From assembly GCF_030272615.1 (NCBI RefSeq), contig NC_081406.1, positions 164,531,521-164,595,520 of the forward strand: a DNA stretch of 64,000 bases. Reading direction: 5' to 3'. The stretch's first letter is position 1. Every line of letters starts with the position of its first letter. The notes beneath the pieces are model-generated. The model saw only the letters and a list, made by a program, of their open reading frames with translations, had not been told where the DNA came from and ran no database searches. Below are positions 1-12,652 of this stretch, one piece after another. The translations under genes were made by a program, and so were the position numbers. Origin of the DNA: Cryptomeria japonica. Lineage: Eukaryota > Streptophyta > Pinopsida > Cupressales > Cupressaceae.

Positions 1-593
1 TATGTTGTTAATAGTTTGTTCCCTTTTCTAGGGCTAGGAGTCAATATTGCCATATTTTGGAGGGAAAAAAATCTGTTACCAACAAAACATGAGTAGTTTT
101 TATATATTTAGTAGTTTTCATCTTTGTTCGAGATTAGACATTAATTTTTATCATAGTTCAATTGTCATAATAAAAAAATAACAAATCACTCTATGCTCAA
201 GGCATCTAGGAAGCCTTTCACCCATCTTAATATTGAATCTACCCCCTGAATAAAAGATTCATCACTTCCATTTTTTTCAATAATACAGTGAGCATGGGAT
301 GCTCTATCCATGAGATGCTTGACTTGTACACTCCAAAGGGAAAATTGTGCTCTAATTTTGATTTGGGACACCATATCTTATGACCCAATCCATTACCTGA
401 AAACTTGTCTCCAGGTTCAAAGCTTGTGGCACAGGATTCTACTTTGGTTTCCCTTCCTACACCTTAATAGTCTCCATTTTCTTTGCATGTTGGAAAATCC
501 AGCCCCCCGCTATAGTAAGTCCACTTCATATCTTCTAAAAAGAGGGGTAAACAACGACTCCAATCCTCTTTTTTTCTTCTTTTCATGAGGGCA

Positions 594-1240
594 TTAAAAA
601 TAAAGTGTTAGAAGCCTTTTTATGCATGCATGGTTTAATTGGTAGATTTAATTGTTTAAAGTCTTCTCTTCAAGCTGCTCTTCACCAGTGGATTATAGAT
701 GTTTGGCAACCACTCATAAAAGGTAACCTAAAAATTTATCTAGACATGCTCAAGGATAATTCAATGTTGTTTTTGTTTTTGTAAGTGGTGGTAATGTTAT
801 TTTATCTAGAAAAAGATAAATTTGGGACCAATTTATCCTCATATTAAATGATGGCATCCTGATTTCAATATTTTGATAGAAACTTTCAAAATTAAATCTA
901 TGTGGATTTGTCTTCCAAACCTTGTGTTTCAGTTTGAGGCTATTGGAAATACTCTTAGCAACTTCTTGGGATTAACCCAACCACTATTGATTGCATGGAC
1001 ACAACCCTTGCAAAAATTCTATTAGATATACACTTTGAAAAATATTCCTATGAATATTACATTCAAAATGTCTAAGGAGAGTTCATCTCATACATTATTA
1101 TAAAGGTTTTCCCTTTGATGATGACAATGCATTTTCTATAACACGTGGCTATTGATTGCCTCACCTCTAAGAAAAACCATGCAACATGGTCGAAAGATGC
1201 CCTCCCACGACATTATATAGTGGATAGTTCATAGGAGTGC
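594..1240 (+). pseudogene. LINE ORF1-like (DUF4283) remnant
   Basis: A decayed coding stretch readable only by changing frame several times. In order it gives AWMHGLIGRFNCLKSSLQA, WQPLIKGNLKIYLDML, CLPNLVFQFEAIGNTL, INPTTIDCMDTTLAKIL and SKKNHATWSKDA. This order and wording match the DUF4283 gag-like domain of plant LINE ORF1 proteins, where 'LPNLP..F' and a run such as 'IGNTLG..L.vD..T' precede a zinc knuckle. No intact knuckle is visible. Frameshifts and stops rule out function. No reverse transcriptase follows, so this is a fragment. It could belong to the same LINE family as the copy beginning near 6.34 kb, but the two do not overlap and this cannot be tested here. Confidence 0.6.
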
Positions 1241-1699
1241 TCCCCATCTGCTTCACTTATTAGTTGCACTAAAAATAACTATATCTAGATTTCTATTGAA
1301 AATATTATGAGAGATAAAACTAAAATAAAAATAAAGAAATATATGAAAAGAGAAAATATTTTTAGATGACAAATTAGATGGGTTTTACCCTAGAGTGTTT
1401 TCTTTCAGCAAGAAAGGTAAATTGCAACAAGGAGTGTGTTTTATAACCTAGGTAGAAATGTATTCACAAGAACATAAATCACAACAAAAGGAAAATTGTT
1501 TTAAACAAGGTGGAAATAAAGGACAAACTTTAGTTGCAAGTAATAGAGAGAGTGCATAGGAAAGGGTAGATTGGTGTGAAGCTGATAAATGTTCAAATTA
1601 TAGGTTTTATAACTTTGGAAGAAGGGGAGTTTTCTAGTTGCTCAAAATCAACTTGAAGATGAAGGAGCCAGTGTTAACCACAAATTTATTTTAGTTCTT

Positions 1700-4600
1700 T
1701 TATTTTTTTGTATTCTTCTTCTTCATCTTTAGGCATTCCATTATCTAGTTAATGTATAGTGTAATTACTTGTACAAAGTAGATCTACTAGGTTTTAGGTG
1801 ATTCTTTAAGTTTTAATTTCAAATGTTGTATATAATTTAATTTTGATATGGAAAACAAGTCAGTTTATTGTGGATAAATAAAATCATTGCATCAATGTAT
1901 ATAGTTTTCTTTTGAATCAAAATAATCAATGATTATAATGATTTTTGTTGCATATTTGTTGTAAAAAGTATTTGGTTGATAGATCATGTTCAAGGAGCAT
2001 GCTAAATCTTACTTTCAGTTAAATTCTAAATATATATTGTGTTGCAAAAATAATCTAAAATAATGTTATCATTGTGTCATAAGTGGCCTCATTATTGTAA
2101 AGAAGTAATGGTGCAATGGTCACTAACTTTTAATTTGTGTTGTTATGAGGGGATTATTAGAAATTGACTCTGTTATGGATAGAGCACCATCCTAGTGGGT
2201 TTATTTTTGTGCAAATAGTGGAAGGGACCATCATCTCAAATATAAGTCATTTCTATTTATTTCTTTTAGCTTATTTTAATTTTTTGTTTCACTTCATGAT
2301 AGTGTTAGAATGGAGAAAAAGGGATGTATTAGTTATGAATGCAATATTGCAAGAGGTGAATGTAACCCTTCTAGAGACTTTGATGAGACAACTTCACCAA
2401 TTCTCATCACTCACCCAAGAAAGACTAGATTTACTCCATTGTTGGACTTATTAATTTTAAAACCTACAAAGCTATACACATCATGAGAGAGCATAAAGTG
2501 TCTCCATCCTCCTTACATAATAAGAGAACAAATTTCTTTCAAAATACCAGATCTTGTTCAAGTGTGTCAAATTCCCTCCTTCGTACTATAATAAAAGAAC
2601 AAATCTCCTCTAAGAGTGTGTATATCCTCCATGTGTGTTAATATCCCCCCTCCACTATACAAAAAAACCTCAAATGATTTATATACATCAAGTGCATCCA
2701 CAAGAAAATTCTTATCCCCCTTCTCCTTGAAGGAACATGGATAAAAAATGTTGTTCTCATGCAATGAATCATCCCTAAATAAAAAAAATATCTTGGGATG
2801 AAGAAATATCTCTTTCCTCCATTTCTTCCAATCTATAATTTGATCTCTATTTAAACTCTATCTATGAGATGTTGCATGTAAGTCTCTAAGAGTTGGAAAA
2901 CTCATGCTAGGTGTTAGACTCATCCCTCAATATACCTTCTATACAATCTGAAAAAAATTACCTTTAATGTAGCATATTTCCTTTATTACTCTGGTTCATA
3001 TATGTTTTGAAACTTTCCTTTCAAACCTTATAAATTTTGATGCATAAAAATAATGAACACTAATAATGTTTGAACAATATTGATCCAAATACTTTATTTC
3101 ACCTATTAGACTAGCCACTTGTTTGAACGATCTACTTAACAAATATTTGTGTACTATGACGAAGATTTATCTTGTCATTAGGTAGGCCCTATGATAGAAT
3201 CACTACACAAAATTTAAAAAGGCATTATAGTTTTGCATTTTTCCAAGATAATATCAATTTTGGCATATTTTCTAAATTATGTGATTGGCTTAATTAGAGT
3301 AACATAACACAAATAGTAAAAAATAGAATCATTGGTCCTCATGCCTTTGTTTTAAGCTCTATACAAGAAGTAATTAGTCTAGATCTACGTATCATAAGGC
3401 TTTCCAAATTATATAAATAAAAATGAAGTAAAACTAAAATAAACTTAGTTTAGGCCTCATGTTTCTAAAAAATGAGATATAAATAAAAACCTTTATAGTT
3501 GGTTATGTAGATATCATTTCCAACTTTCTTACAATGCTCCCCTTCATATAGAGGAGTTGAGTGTTTTCTATAAGAATAAAAAAATGGTTGATTAAATATA
3601 GAAGAATGCTCCAACAATTGATGGGAGACATTTTGAAAACTATGTAGAGTGGTTTCAATCAAAGGTATGGATGAGCCTTGAAATTAAAATTTTAAACCTC
3701 AAATAAAAATATGGCCTAAATATTTGTACCTATAATTTCATTATATTTAAACTATTCAATATATTCAAAAGATCACAATTAGATAGATTGGTTTTTTTGA
3801 GTAGTTAGATAAAGATTTAGTATTACTACTACTAACATAAATTTTAATATTTATAAATATAGGACATATTTATCATCTTACACAATTTAAACAAATATCA
3901 AATAAAATTGAAAAAATAAAAATCTTTAAGATAATTGTAGAATTTTTATATAATATGACTTTGGATATGTTATATAAACAAATTTAAGTGTTATAATAAT
4001 AGAAATGATGATTTTATATTGTATAACATTGAAAAAAAGAAATAAATTAAGAATAAAAAAACACATATTTAAAATAGATATTAAAAGAAAGGTTTCAATA
4101 AGTATTACCTGATTATTTTGTGCTCTAACTAATCTAAAATGCAAAAAATCAATGAGGTCAATCATTATGAAAAAATAAAATAGTTAAAAATGAAAACCTA
4201 CAATTCAAACACAAAATATTATCATTGGGTAAAAATACAAAATTGTGTCACGTTTTAGACCAACTTATCAGCACAAGTGAATTTAAATAATGCTAACTAA
4301 AAATTAATTTTAGTCAAGAATATGGTCTATAGAGATTCATTATAGCTATCTTATATTTGGGCCACAAATTTTCCAATTGGAAATGTCTACTAAATGTATA
4401 TATTACACTACTTTGGGTCTAATTACAAAAAAAAAATATTTTTTGAAAAATTCGATGTTTCAACAACTCCTACTTTTATAAATAATATTTTTTTTGAAGT
4501 ATAAAAAAACCCTTTTATAGATCTATAAGTGAATTTTCTAAAATCTATATTTTTTAATATTTTAATTAGTTTAATATTTAATATTTTATTTTTATTGAAA

Positions 4601-5000
4601 GTAGGCCATTAACAATAAAATATAAGGTTGATTATCTTATAAAAGAAAAATACTAAAATTTATTTGAAAATTAAAAAAAAATACTAGAGAAAAGAGTCTA
4701 TGTCAAGATGATATAAATCTTTTTTTAATTTGGATAAATAATTAAGAAAAAAGAAGATGCCAAATGGAAAGAGTTATATTTTAGTACACATAACTTTTTA
4801 AATTTATTAAAAAATATATACATAAAAAATAGTCAAAAATATATTTTGCACTAAAGTTTCAAGTTATAAATATACACAAAAAATGAAGAAAACAAGGTAA
4901 AATTTACTATATAAAGTGTGACGCGTCATGTAACTTCAATTTCAACGTTTTATCAGCACCTAAATTATAGTATTTACATTATATTAAAGAAAATATATTC
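1700..5000. other. AT-rich stretch, nothing recognised
   Basis: Very AT-rich sequence with short chance ORFs on both strands. None shows a domain, codon pattern or repeat partner that I recognise. Confidence 0.5.
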
Positions 5001-5019
5001 AAATATTTTTAATTTTTTT

Positions 5020-5320
5020 TTTTAGGGTAACTAAAAGATTCCTAAAGGGTAAAAGAATAGACTCCTATCACATTTTAGGGTAACTAAAAGATTCTAGTTG
5101 GGACCCTTTAGGTCGGAAAGGTTCTAACCAAAAGCCTTTTAGTCAAAACCATAGAACTTATATAAGGCCCAAAAGGTTTCAACTAAAAGGGTTTTGACCA
5201 AAACCTAAATTCAAAATTTTTTCTTTGTGGAGTTTTGGCTGGTGAAATTTTTTCTTATATAGTTTTGGCTGAAAGGATTTCGATCGAAACCCTTTCAGTT
5301 GAAAGCATTTTGTCCATGAA
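5020..5320. repeat. Cluster of short direct and inverted repeats
   Basis: The phrase tttagggtaactaaaagatt occurs at about 5,022 and again at about 5,075. Downstream, variants of AAAGG.TTT and AAACCCTTT recur in both orientations, including the near-palindrome gaaaggatttcgatcgaaac followed by cctttc. It may be a degraded MITE or satellite fragment; no clear TSD or terminal inverted repeat is visible. Confidence 0.35.
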
Positions 5321-5744
5321 TATCTATGTGGCAACCTACTTGGCAACCACCTCATCATTTTTTAATTCTTTTTTGAAACTTTTCACTTCCATTAATCTTT
5401 TCTTTAGTCAAAATGAGTTTTTTCAAAGAACTAAACGTACCCTTTTGTAGATCTTGGAGTTACTAATCTATAAATGTAATTTTTTTTCTGTTTTGATTAT
5501 TTTTAATAGCTTGTTTAAAAAAAATAATGTATGTAGGTTGTTGAAATTATAAAAGAGACTAATTAAAAACTAGATAAAAAAATATTAAACCTTATTATAA
5601 CATTTTACAAAAAATATGGTGCAGGAGAGGAGAGATTCTCTCCAAAAGGGCATAATTGGCTATTTAACAATGATGAACTATTACAAAAGGGGAGGGTCCA
5701 ATAAAAACTATCAAATTTTTGATCGATAATTGGCCGAAGCCGCA

Positions 5745-5921
5745 ATATTTTTGAATTATTATCATTATTATTATGTTTGATTAAATCGACCCTAGACCTT
5801 CCCCATTTTTATAGAAGGCCAAGAGTCACATCTTAGAATTTATTTTAGATGTCCCTATTGGGAATTGAACTTGGGTCTCTACAGTGAGAACCCAGTGTTT
5901 TAACCAATTAAGCTCAGCCCC
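5745..5921 (-). mobile_element. tRNA-derived SINE
   Basis: Read on the minus strand from about 5,921, the head resembles a tRNA gene: GGGGCTGAGCTTAATTGG (A-box-like), then AGTTCAATTCCC (B-box-like, plus positions about 5,860-5,871). They are spaced as in a type-2 RNA polymerase III promoter. A non-tRNA body follows, and the tail is an AATAATAAT-rich run near 5,755-5,775. A real tRNA is excluded because the acceptor stem does not close and the sequence continues as a SINE body. I could not find a confident TSD, so the 3' limit is approximate. Confidence 0.6.
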
Positions 5922-6325
5922 TTGGACAACATAAATGCCACTATTATATGGTTGAAGTTGATTTTTTTTTATGCGTTGCCCATTTTCTTTATAAAAGTGA
6001 CACAAGTTTGTACTTTTACCCTACAATTATAGTCTAATCCCCTTTACTTCCTCCAAATAATTAAAATGATTATCTCTTAATCTTACCAAACCCAAATATG
6101 TTACATAATATAAAGATTTTTTTAAATTAAATTTTGTAAATATTATAGTTCCCAAACAATGTTAAATTTAAGAGCATTAATATTTTCTACAATAACATTA
6201 ACAAATTCTATGAAATATTTATTTATTTTTCAACATTACTCAAAAGAATAAGTAGCCCATCCTTCATTTAATTTTAAAAAACACTCAATTATTTGAAAGT
6301 ATCAATTTATAAGTCCAATTTATAT

Positions 6326-6343
6326 AAAATTAACTCAATTATC
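6326..6343. repeat. Left TSD of LINE copy 1
   Basis: An 18-bp sequence ending in taactcaattatc is repeated exactly at 8,707-8,724, fixing the element between them at 6,344-8,706. Confidence 0.85.
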
Positions 6344-8706
6344 GATGGGGCGGCTAAAGGTAATCCTGGGTTGGCTGGTTATGGGGGGTTGCTCATGACC
6401 ACAATGGTAGGCTTGTTTCGGTGGTGGCACTCCCACTAGGCACCTAAACAAACCACTACGCTAATGCTAAAGCTTCTTACATTGGGTTACACATGGCTAT
6501 CAAAGAAGGGTTCAAAAAAGTCTAGCTTGAGAGTGATTCTCTAAATATAATCAGCTGTGAGTAAACACACTGAGCCCAGTTGGACCATCAAGCATTTAAT
6601 TTAGGAGTCCCACATAATGATTCCAAAATTAGATGATTTCAAAATTTCCCACATTTATCGGGAAGGTAACATGCCAATGGACCACTTGGCGAACATTGGT
6701 GTGGATTATGTGGACATACGGTGGTGGACGGGAAAGGAAAATTTCTCAATACAATTGTGTGAATTGACTAGAAAAGACGTTGAGTGCATTGGCCATTCTT
6801 AGATCACATTAATGATGTTAGACTTCCAAATGAGTAATGATCTTTCGTGGGATTTGAGTTCAAAATTAAAAACCAGGGTTTCTAGAGCCTTCTTTTATAT
6901 TTGGTTTTGCATTGCCTAGTTTGGGTTTGGTACCATCATCCATTGTTGCAGAGGTAAATTGCTTATGAGAGGTGAAAAAAATAGAATGGATCCTACTTCC
7001 TACAAGAAATGAGAAAATAACAATGAGCTATGGATGAAGATTATTGATGGAGGCCTTGTCCCGTATCTCGAGAGGCTTCATGGCAATGACCCAAGAGTGA
7101 CAGAGGATTTTGTGAATGGTTGGGCAAAAGGCATCCTCACAACTTTTGGAGCAGACTTTAGAATTGATGAAACCTTCAATGTGGAGATAACTGGTTTGCA
7201 GGTGGAAGGAAAGAAGTTTTACAAAGAGAGGAAGGCGATAGAAGAAGCGATTGCGATTTTCTTTAACAAATAAAGTGAGAGAAAAAGGGTGTGAAAGATG
7301 AAGGACGATGACTATAACAGGAAGGACCTGCAATCACGTTGGGCAAAGATGGCCAAACTGATTATGAGGTACATTATTCCTAATGACTGCTATGCCAGTA
7401 TTTTCTCTTACCACTTTTTGATATTAAATCATTTTAGGCATATAACAGAAGAATTATTTTGCCTTTGTATCTATTCTTTTCTCTTGAAAATAGCCTAGCG
7501 AATCATGCCAAAAGTAGTAACAACCTTGTTTTGCATGAGGGGTTAATCTTGTTCATCATGGAATATGCTAAGGATCATGGGGTTAAACCCTCCTGAACTG
7601 TTAAAATGCCCAATTCTCCAACCAACCCTGATGTACAATATGTGTCTGATACAAAGATGGATGAAGAAGAGTCTGGTATGGCAATAGATTGGTAGGACCT
7701 TAATGTCTCAAATGATCTAGAAAACTATCCTTCTTAGGAGTGCCCCCAACAAAATATTACACCTAGAACTAGTAGTAGCAAAAGAAACAAACATCCTAGA
7801 TGGGATGCTAGTAATTATAAAACCCCTAACCCCAATTTACAGGGTTCTGGCACATCAAATACAAAGAAGTCCGAAATTGAAAAAAACTAGGGAAGCCAAC
7901 AGAAAAGAGAAGTAAATTAAGCTGGACATCCCCATTAACGTTGAACAGGGGGAACAAGGAGATACCCAAAAAGACACTGATTTTGAATTTCTCCTTAATA
8001 GCTCTATCAAAAGATAATAAAATTTCACTCTTTGGGTTAGTAAGGAGATTAATATGTTGAAAGATGGAATTAAGAGCATCATTAATACTTTTACTAAGAT
8101 GCCCATGCCAAGAAAAAATGACAAACTTCTTTGAATGACACAAAAACTTACAGAACATTTGAAGATCATGAATCAAGGATTGGTCAATTGGAAATAAGAT
8201 TGGAAGAGATTAAGGGCAACCTGAAGAATCTGGTTGATATTAGCAGGGAAGCCATGAATAACAATGCTCGGGGTCTTAAAAAGGTCAATGCGATTATTAT
8301 GGATCAAAGAGCTTAGTCCACCACCAATATCCCACCCTTAGACACCAAACAAAAGAAGAAAATCCAGGAGCCGAACTTGCATGGTGCAGGACCTTAGACC
8401 ACTACCGACACCTATACGAGGACAAGAAGAAGGAACCAATAGAAGAGTACCTCCAGGTTCATCATGGATGAGCTCAAGGAAATCAACAAGTGTATGATTC
8501 AAAATAATTTAGAGCTAATGCAATCTCTGGTTTAGTGTGATTTAGGTTTCTCTATTTCTGTTATGATTATTTTGCTCTGTGGCCTTGGCCCCTATTTCTG
8601 TGGTTGTTTTGTCATTGGTTCTGGACTGGATAGCAATTGTTTGTTTTTTGTATTTCTCTTTGACTTTGGGTTTTGGGTCCCTGTAAAACCCATTTATCAT
8701 AATCAA
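6344..8706 (+). mobile_element. 5'-truncated LINE with RNase H and extra 3' ORF
   Basis: Bounded by an exact 18-bp TSD. It starts abruptly inside an RNase H domain, DGAAKGNPGLAGYGGLL, followed after frameshifts by SHIYREGNMP and DHLANIGVD, as in RNase H domains of plant LINE ORF2 proteins. It ends with a tail (tttgggttttgggtccctgt, then a short A-rich run). Between lies about 1.9 kb that LINEs with a terminal RNase H would not need: an ORF fragment at 7,034-7,273, a second with LQSRWAKMAKLIMRYI near 7,328-7,376, and a coiled-coil-like one at 8,131-8,316 (HESRIGQLEIRLEEIKGNL). The last part recurs in a copy at 62 kb. Frameshifts and stops show the copy is dead. LINE identity rests on the RNase H, the 5' truncation, the tail and the TSD. 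Confidence 0.75.
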
Positions 8707-8724
8707 AAAATTAACTCAATTATC

Positions 8725-9890
8725 TTTAATATATATACATTCATTTAATTAAAATATTTTTTAGTTTTTTTAAATAATGTTCTATAAAACAACAAAATCA
8801 ATTAATAATAAATATATTTGATACAATTTGACATTTGATATTTTGCTTTCAATTACCCTTTTTATTTTGTTTCCTTTTATTTTTATTTTCTTTTAATTTT
8901 TTTTAAAAACTAAAAATGCTCAGTGTAAATTATTTAAAGAAATATTAATGAACACCGTAATGCATTTTTTTAAATTCTATTAAATTATTTAAATATTTGG
9001 ATCTTATAAAGAATATCACATAAACAATTACAATTTCTTAATCTCAGTTTCTTTTTCTTTTCATATAGTTCAGTATTATGATTTCAGTAATATGTATTGT
9101 AGAAACATTATGTGTCTGAATCAAAATCTCAGTTTCTTTTTCTTTTCATTTACAATTTCTAACCATTTTGAAATCCATTCAGCGTCAAAAGCACTAAGTC
9201 TTTTATATAAAACCGTTTTAAATTCTTAAAATTAATATAATCTTTAGAGGTGTCGTGCAATAGTTCAAACGTTGTGGACTCAACGACCAAAACTTCACAA
9301 TGTCTCACTCATCTTGAATTGGTGATTTTGTAGCTATCCTAGATAGGAAAAAGTTTGAAATCTACTGATTTTGATCTGACGTAGTATGGATAGATTTATG
9401 TGTAGTCAACTTGGAAAGGTTCCGTTTTAGAAAAAATTAAAAGAAAATCTAAACACAAAGTTAATCCAACTATTCTCCATGCAAATGGAGCTGCAAACTC
9501 TTTGTATTTTATCATAAGACATTTACAATATGCAGATGTGTTTCAGCAACAGCCATGAACGTTTATCCGATACCATTCAATGGCGAGAGTGAAAATAATG
9601 TTGTTCATTTCCACGTTACACTTATGGCATATCGATCTAGGCTCCAATATTCTTTGAAAGCATTTTTTTTTAATAATCATCTAGACAGAAGAGTCGGTGG
9701 TTTAAATCTCACACACTACATTATGATTTGTAGATTTAAAAGTGTTTAACATTCAGAATTTGATTGATATTTTTTAAACTTAATATGTTGTTTAGAATGT
9801 GTGATTTAAGACTGAATTCTTTTCTGTCCAAGTTACAATATGGTTTATTGATACTGTCCAAAAAGAATCAACTTCGCATCCTGAGATCAA
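8725..9890. other. AT-rich stretch, nothing recognised
   Basis: AT-rich sequence. One phrase, aatctcagtttctttttctt, occurs twice about 85 bp apart near 9,040 and 9,125. No gene is supported. The 5' part of the Penelope-like element may begin in its last few hundred bases but is not recognisable. Confidence 0.4.
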
Positions 9891-9904
9891 TTATATAAAA
9901 TTTC

Positions 9905-11460
9905 CTAACAATCTCCTCAGTGTCTCTCTTCTGATCCACTTCCAAAGCCACTTTGCGTTCACAACTCTTCTCATCCTCCTATACAATCTAATTTTGCTCA
10001 CTCTACCTTTGTTAAAGATTGGGAATCTAAGCTTGTTGCTAGCCTTTCCAAACTTGTGACCAAATCTTTGGCTCTCAAGTTTTTAAGATGTGGCCTAGTT
10101 TTTTCCTACACTCCTCTCTCCATCCCTAAAATATTTTTCATTGTTGAAATTGAAAAGGCTATCCAATCTCTTCATGAAGTTGTTGCTGATGAGATTAGAC
10201 AAGATTGTGCGGTGGCCTTTCGATGTAAAAAAAACCCCAAGCATAATGTTCCCACTTGGACGAGTTTGTTTCTTTCAAATATCTAGTGAGAATAATGATA
10301 TTTATTATTAAATTTAAAAAATAATTACATTTATTATTAAAGTTGACAAAGGAAACATAGTGGTCAGTCTTGATAAACAAGACTATGTTAATAAAATGTT
10401 AGACTACTTGTCAAATGGTGGTAGTTATAGAACCCTTCTTAGCAACACCATTTTTAAAATTTCTCGTAAAGTCAAGTTTGTAATATTTCATTCTCTTTTT
10501 GACAATTCTATCAAAAGAAATCTCCTCCCTCAGAAAGAGGCTACCCCACTATTTATGGTGCCTCCAAAATTCACAAACTTGGCATACCCCTTAGACCAAT
10601 TATTGACACATCCAGTTCTCCCACCTATAAATTGGCTACCTACCTTGCCAAGCTTATATCTCTATTAATTGGAAAGTCAAATTCTTTCATCAAAGTCTAA
10701 TCATTTCATCAATTTCATTTAAGATAAAACAACCAAAACCATTGAAATCCTAGTAAGCTCGATGTGGTATCATTATTCACTAAATTTCATGTAGCCAACT
10801 CAATTGAACTAGTGAAATGCAAAACCAATGCTGATATTGCATCTCTCATTGATCTTTTCCTGCATTCCACCTTCTTCACATTCTAGAATGTTGTTTATGA
10901 GCAAACAAATGGTGTAGCCATGTGTTCCCCTTTGTTTCCTCTTATAGCCAACCTATCCATGGAATAATTTGAAGAATTGTCCTTGAAATCCTTTGCCCTC
11001 AAGCATCATTGGTGGAAACTTATGTTGATGACACTAATGTTTGTTGGCCTCATGGTTGTAAACAATTTAAGGAATTTTAGAGATTTTATAAGATATTTCT
11101 TCAACATCTCCACTACTAAAAGACTCATTCCCACAGTCAAAGATCCACACCTCCTCTCCTCCACTTTGAAGTGTATAAGATTTATTGTTCTTGAGGCACT
11201 CCATATATAGGTGAAACAGGTAGATCCATTAGTGTTGGGATCAAAGATCATAGTGCTAATGTTAGACATGATAAAATCACTAAATTTTCCCTTGCAGAAC
11301 ACTCCTTCCATACTAAACACTACATCTATGTTGAGAATACACAAGTCATAACCAAATAAGATAATTTTTTCAAATGCAAACACCACGAAGCTATCACCAT
11401 AAAAAACAATGTTGCCAACCTCAATCGAGATGAAGGGTGTCATCTAAACCTAGCTCGACA
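9905..11460 (+). pseudogene. Penelope-like element: RT plus GIY-YIG (Dryad type)
   Basis: Several frames together spell a Penelope-like reverse transcriptase. The N-terminal part has LVTKSLALKFLRCGLVFSYT. The core has DKGNIVVSLDKQDYVNKML, then YGASKIHKLGIPLRPIIDTS, SPTYKLATYLAKLI, DVVSLFT and YEQTNGVAMCSPL. The catalytic box YVDD lies at 11,021-11,032. A GIY-YIG endonuclease follows: GTPYIGETGRSISVGIK, then DHSANVRHDKITKFSLAEHS, and near the end NLNRDEGCHLNLA. RT followed by a C-terminal GIY-YIG domain defines EN-positive Penelope-like elements, reported in conifers as Dryad. The copy is dead: it has many frameshifts, a stop replaces a Cys just before GTPYIG, and an AT-rich interruption sits at about 10,285-10,340. 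Both ends are uncertain. Confidence 0.85.
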
Positions 11461-12160
11461 ACCCCTTTTGAGCACAATCCTTTGAACCCTCCTCCCTTAA
11501 ATATTTCTCTCCTAGTCCCTCCCCTTACCCTCTTTTTTAGTTTTCTCATTCATTAGTTTCCTCTCATTCTTCACCCTTACCCCCTATTTCCTTTCACTTT
11601 GGATTTTTTATTGGCCTTATCCATTGCTTCCTCTTGTACCCATTCCACCTTTTGGTATTATGATTTGCACTTCATCTTACCCACTTTAGAGCTTCTTTTT
11701 AATGTTTCTTCTCTAGTTCTTATAATATCTTTATTTATCTTATTTTTCACGATCTAGATTTCTTTTAATCTCTTATGCTTCTCATTACCTTCATCACTTC
11801 TCAAGTTTCATTGTCACCTTGCCTTTCTTTTATTTATTTTATTGTTAGAATCTACTTCTTTATATTACCTTCAAGATGCTAAAGTCACTTTACTTATCTT
11901 CATCTTGATATTTGGTTTCTTGTATTACTTCTCTTGTCCTCTTATTTAATTAGAATATATTAGCCTATATATAAACATATAACATTGTACTAAATTGTTC
12001 TTTATTTTCTTGAAATTTTCATTATATAAGTATTTATTTATTATTATTGAATCTATTAAATAATCTTTTTCTTTTTCTTTATTATTTTATTTTTTCCTTT
12101 TATAATTTATTTATTTTCTTTCGTTGTTTTTATCTTTTTTTATACTCACTTCTTCTCTTT
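11461..12160 (+). other. Pyrimidine-rich 3' flank of the Penelope-like element
   Basis: Immediately after the GIY-YIG remnant comes a strongly C/T-rich stretch on the plus strand (runs such as ccctcctccc, then T-rich). It resembles in composition the pyrimidine-rich unit of the palindrome at 50-51 kb, so it may be the element's 3' untranslated or terminal region. No hammerhead core was found in it. Confidence 0.4.
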
Positions 12161-12652
12161 TATACATTGTGGAGACACATGTAATAGAAATTATGATTTT
12201 TTTAATTTTGATTCAAAGTTTTCTATATAGACATGCAAGAAATCAAACTATATCTTTCTATTATAGGCACTAACTATGGACAATTTAAAATGCTAGAATT
12301 GCTGATTGTACTTGAATTATATTGGTGGAGGAGCTGACTAAGTAGGCTTGCAATATGATTATTGGTACTGAATATATGAGAATTCATGTGGCCACTGGAA
12401 CGTATGTATTTGGTGTATCCTCTACAAGTGTTGTTGATCTAACTAATATCTAAAACTGATCTAGCCTCTATGGTAAACTTGTTAAATCCAAACTTTACCA
12501 CAATAATTAAATCCTGAGCATTGATAAATAAAACCAAATTTATTTCTTCCTCTGAATCAACAATTTAAAGAATGGCACGGGGAGAATCTAACTTTCACTG
12601 ATTGGGTCTTCATTTGTTTTCTTGCATCAAGAATGCTTGATACAATATTATG

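Noticed and set aside
5860-5921. Intact tRNA gene
   Set aside because: Pol III boxes are present but no acceptor stem closes; it fits a SINE head instead.
9255-9285. Possible hammerhead 3' half (gttcaaacgttgtgg) upstream of the Penelope-like element
   Set aside because: No CTGATGA core or stem II lies before it, and the GAAA is not preserved.
9680-9720. B-box-like ggtttaaatctcac suggesting a SINE
   Set aside because: No A-box at proper spacing, no TSD and no second copy.
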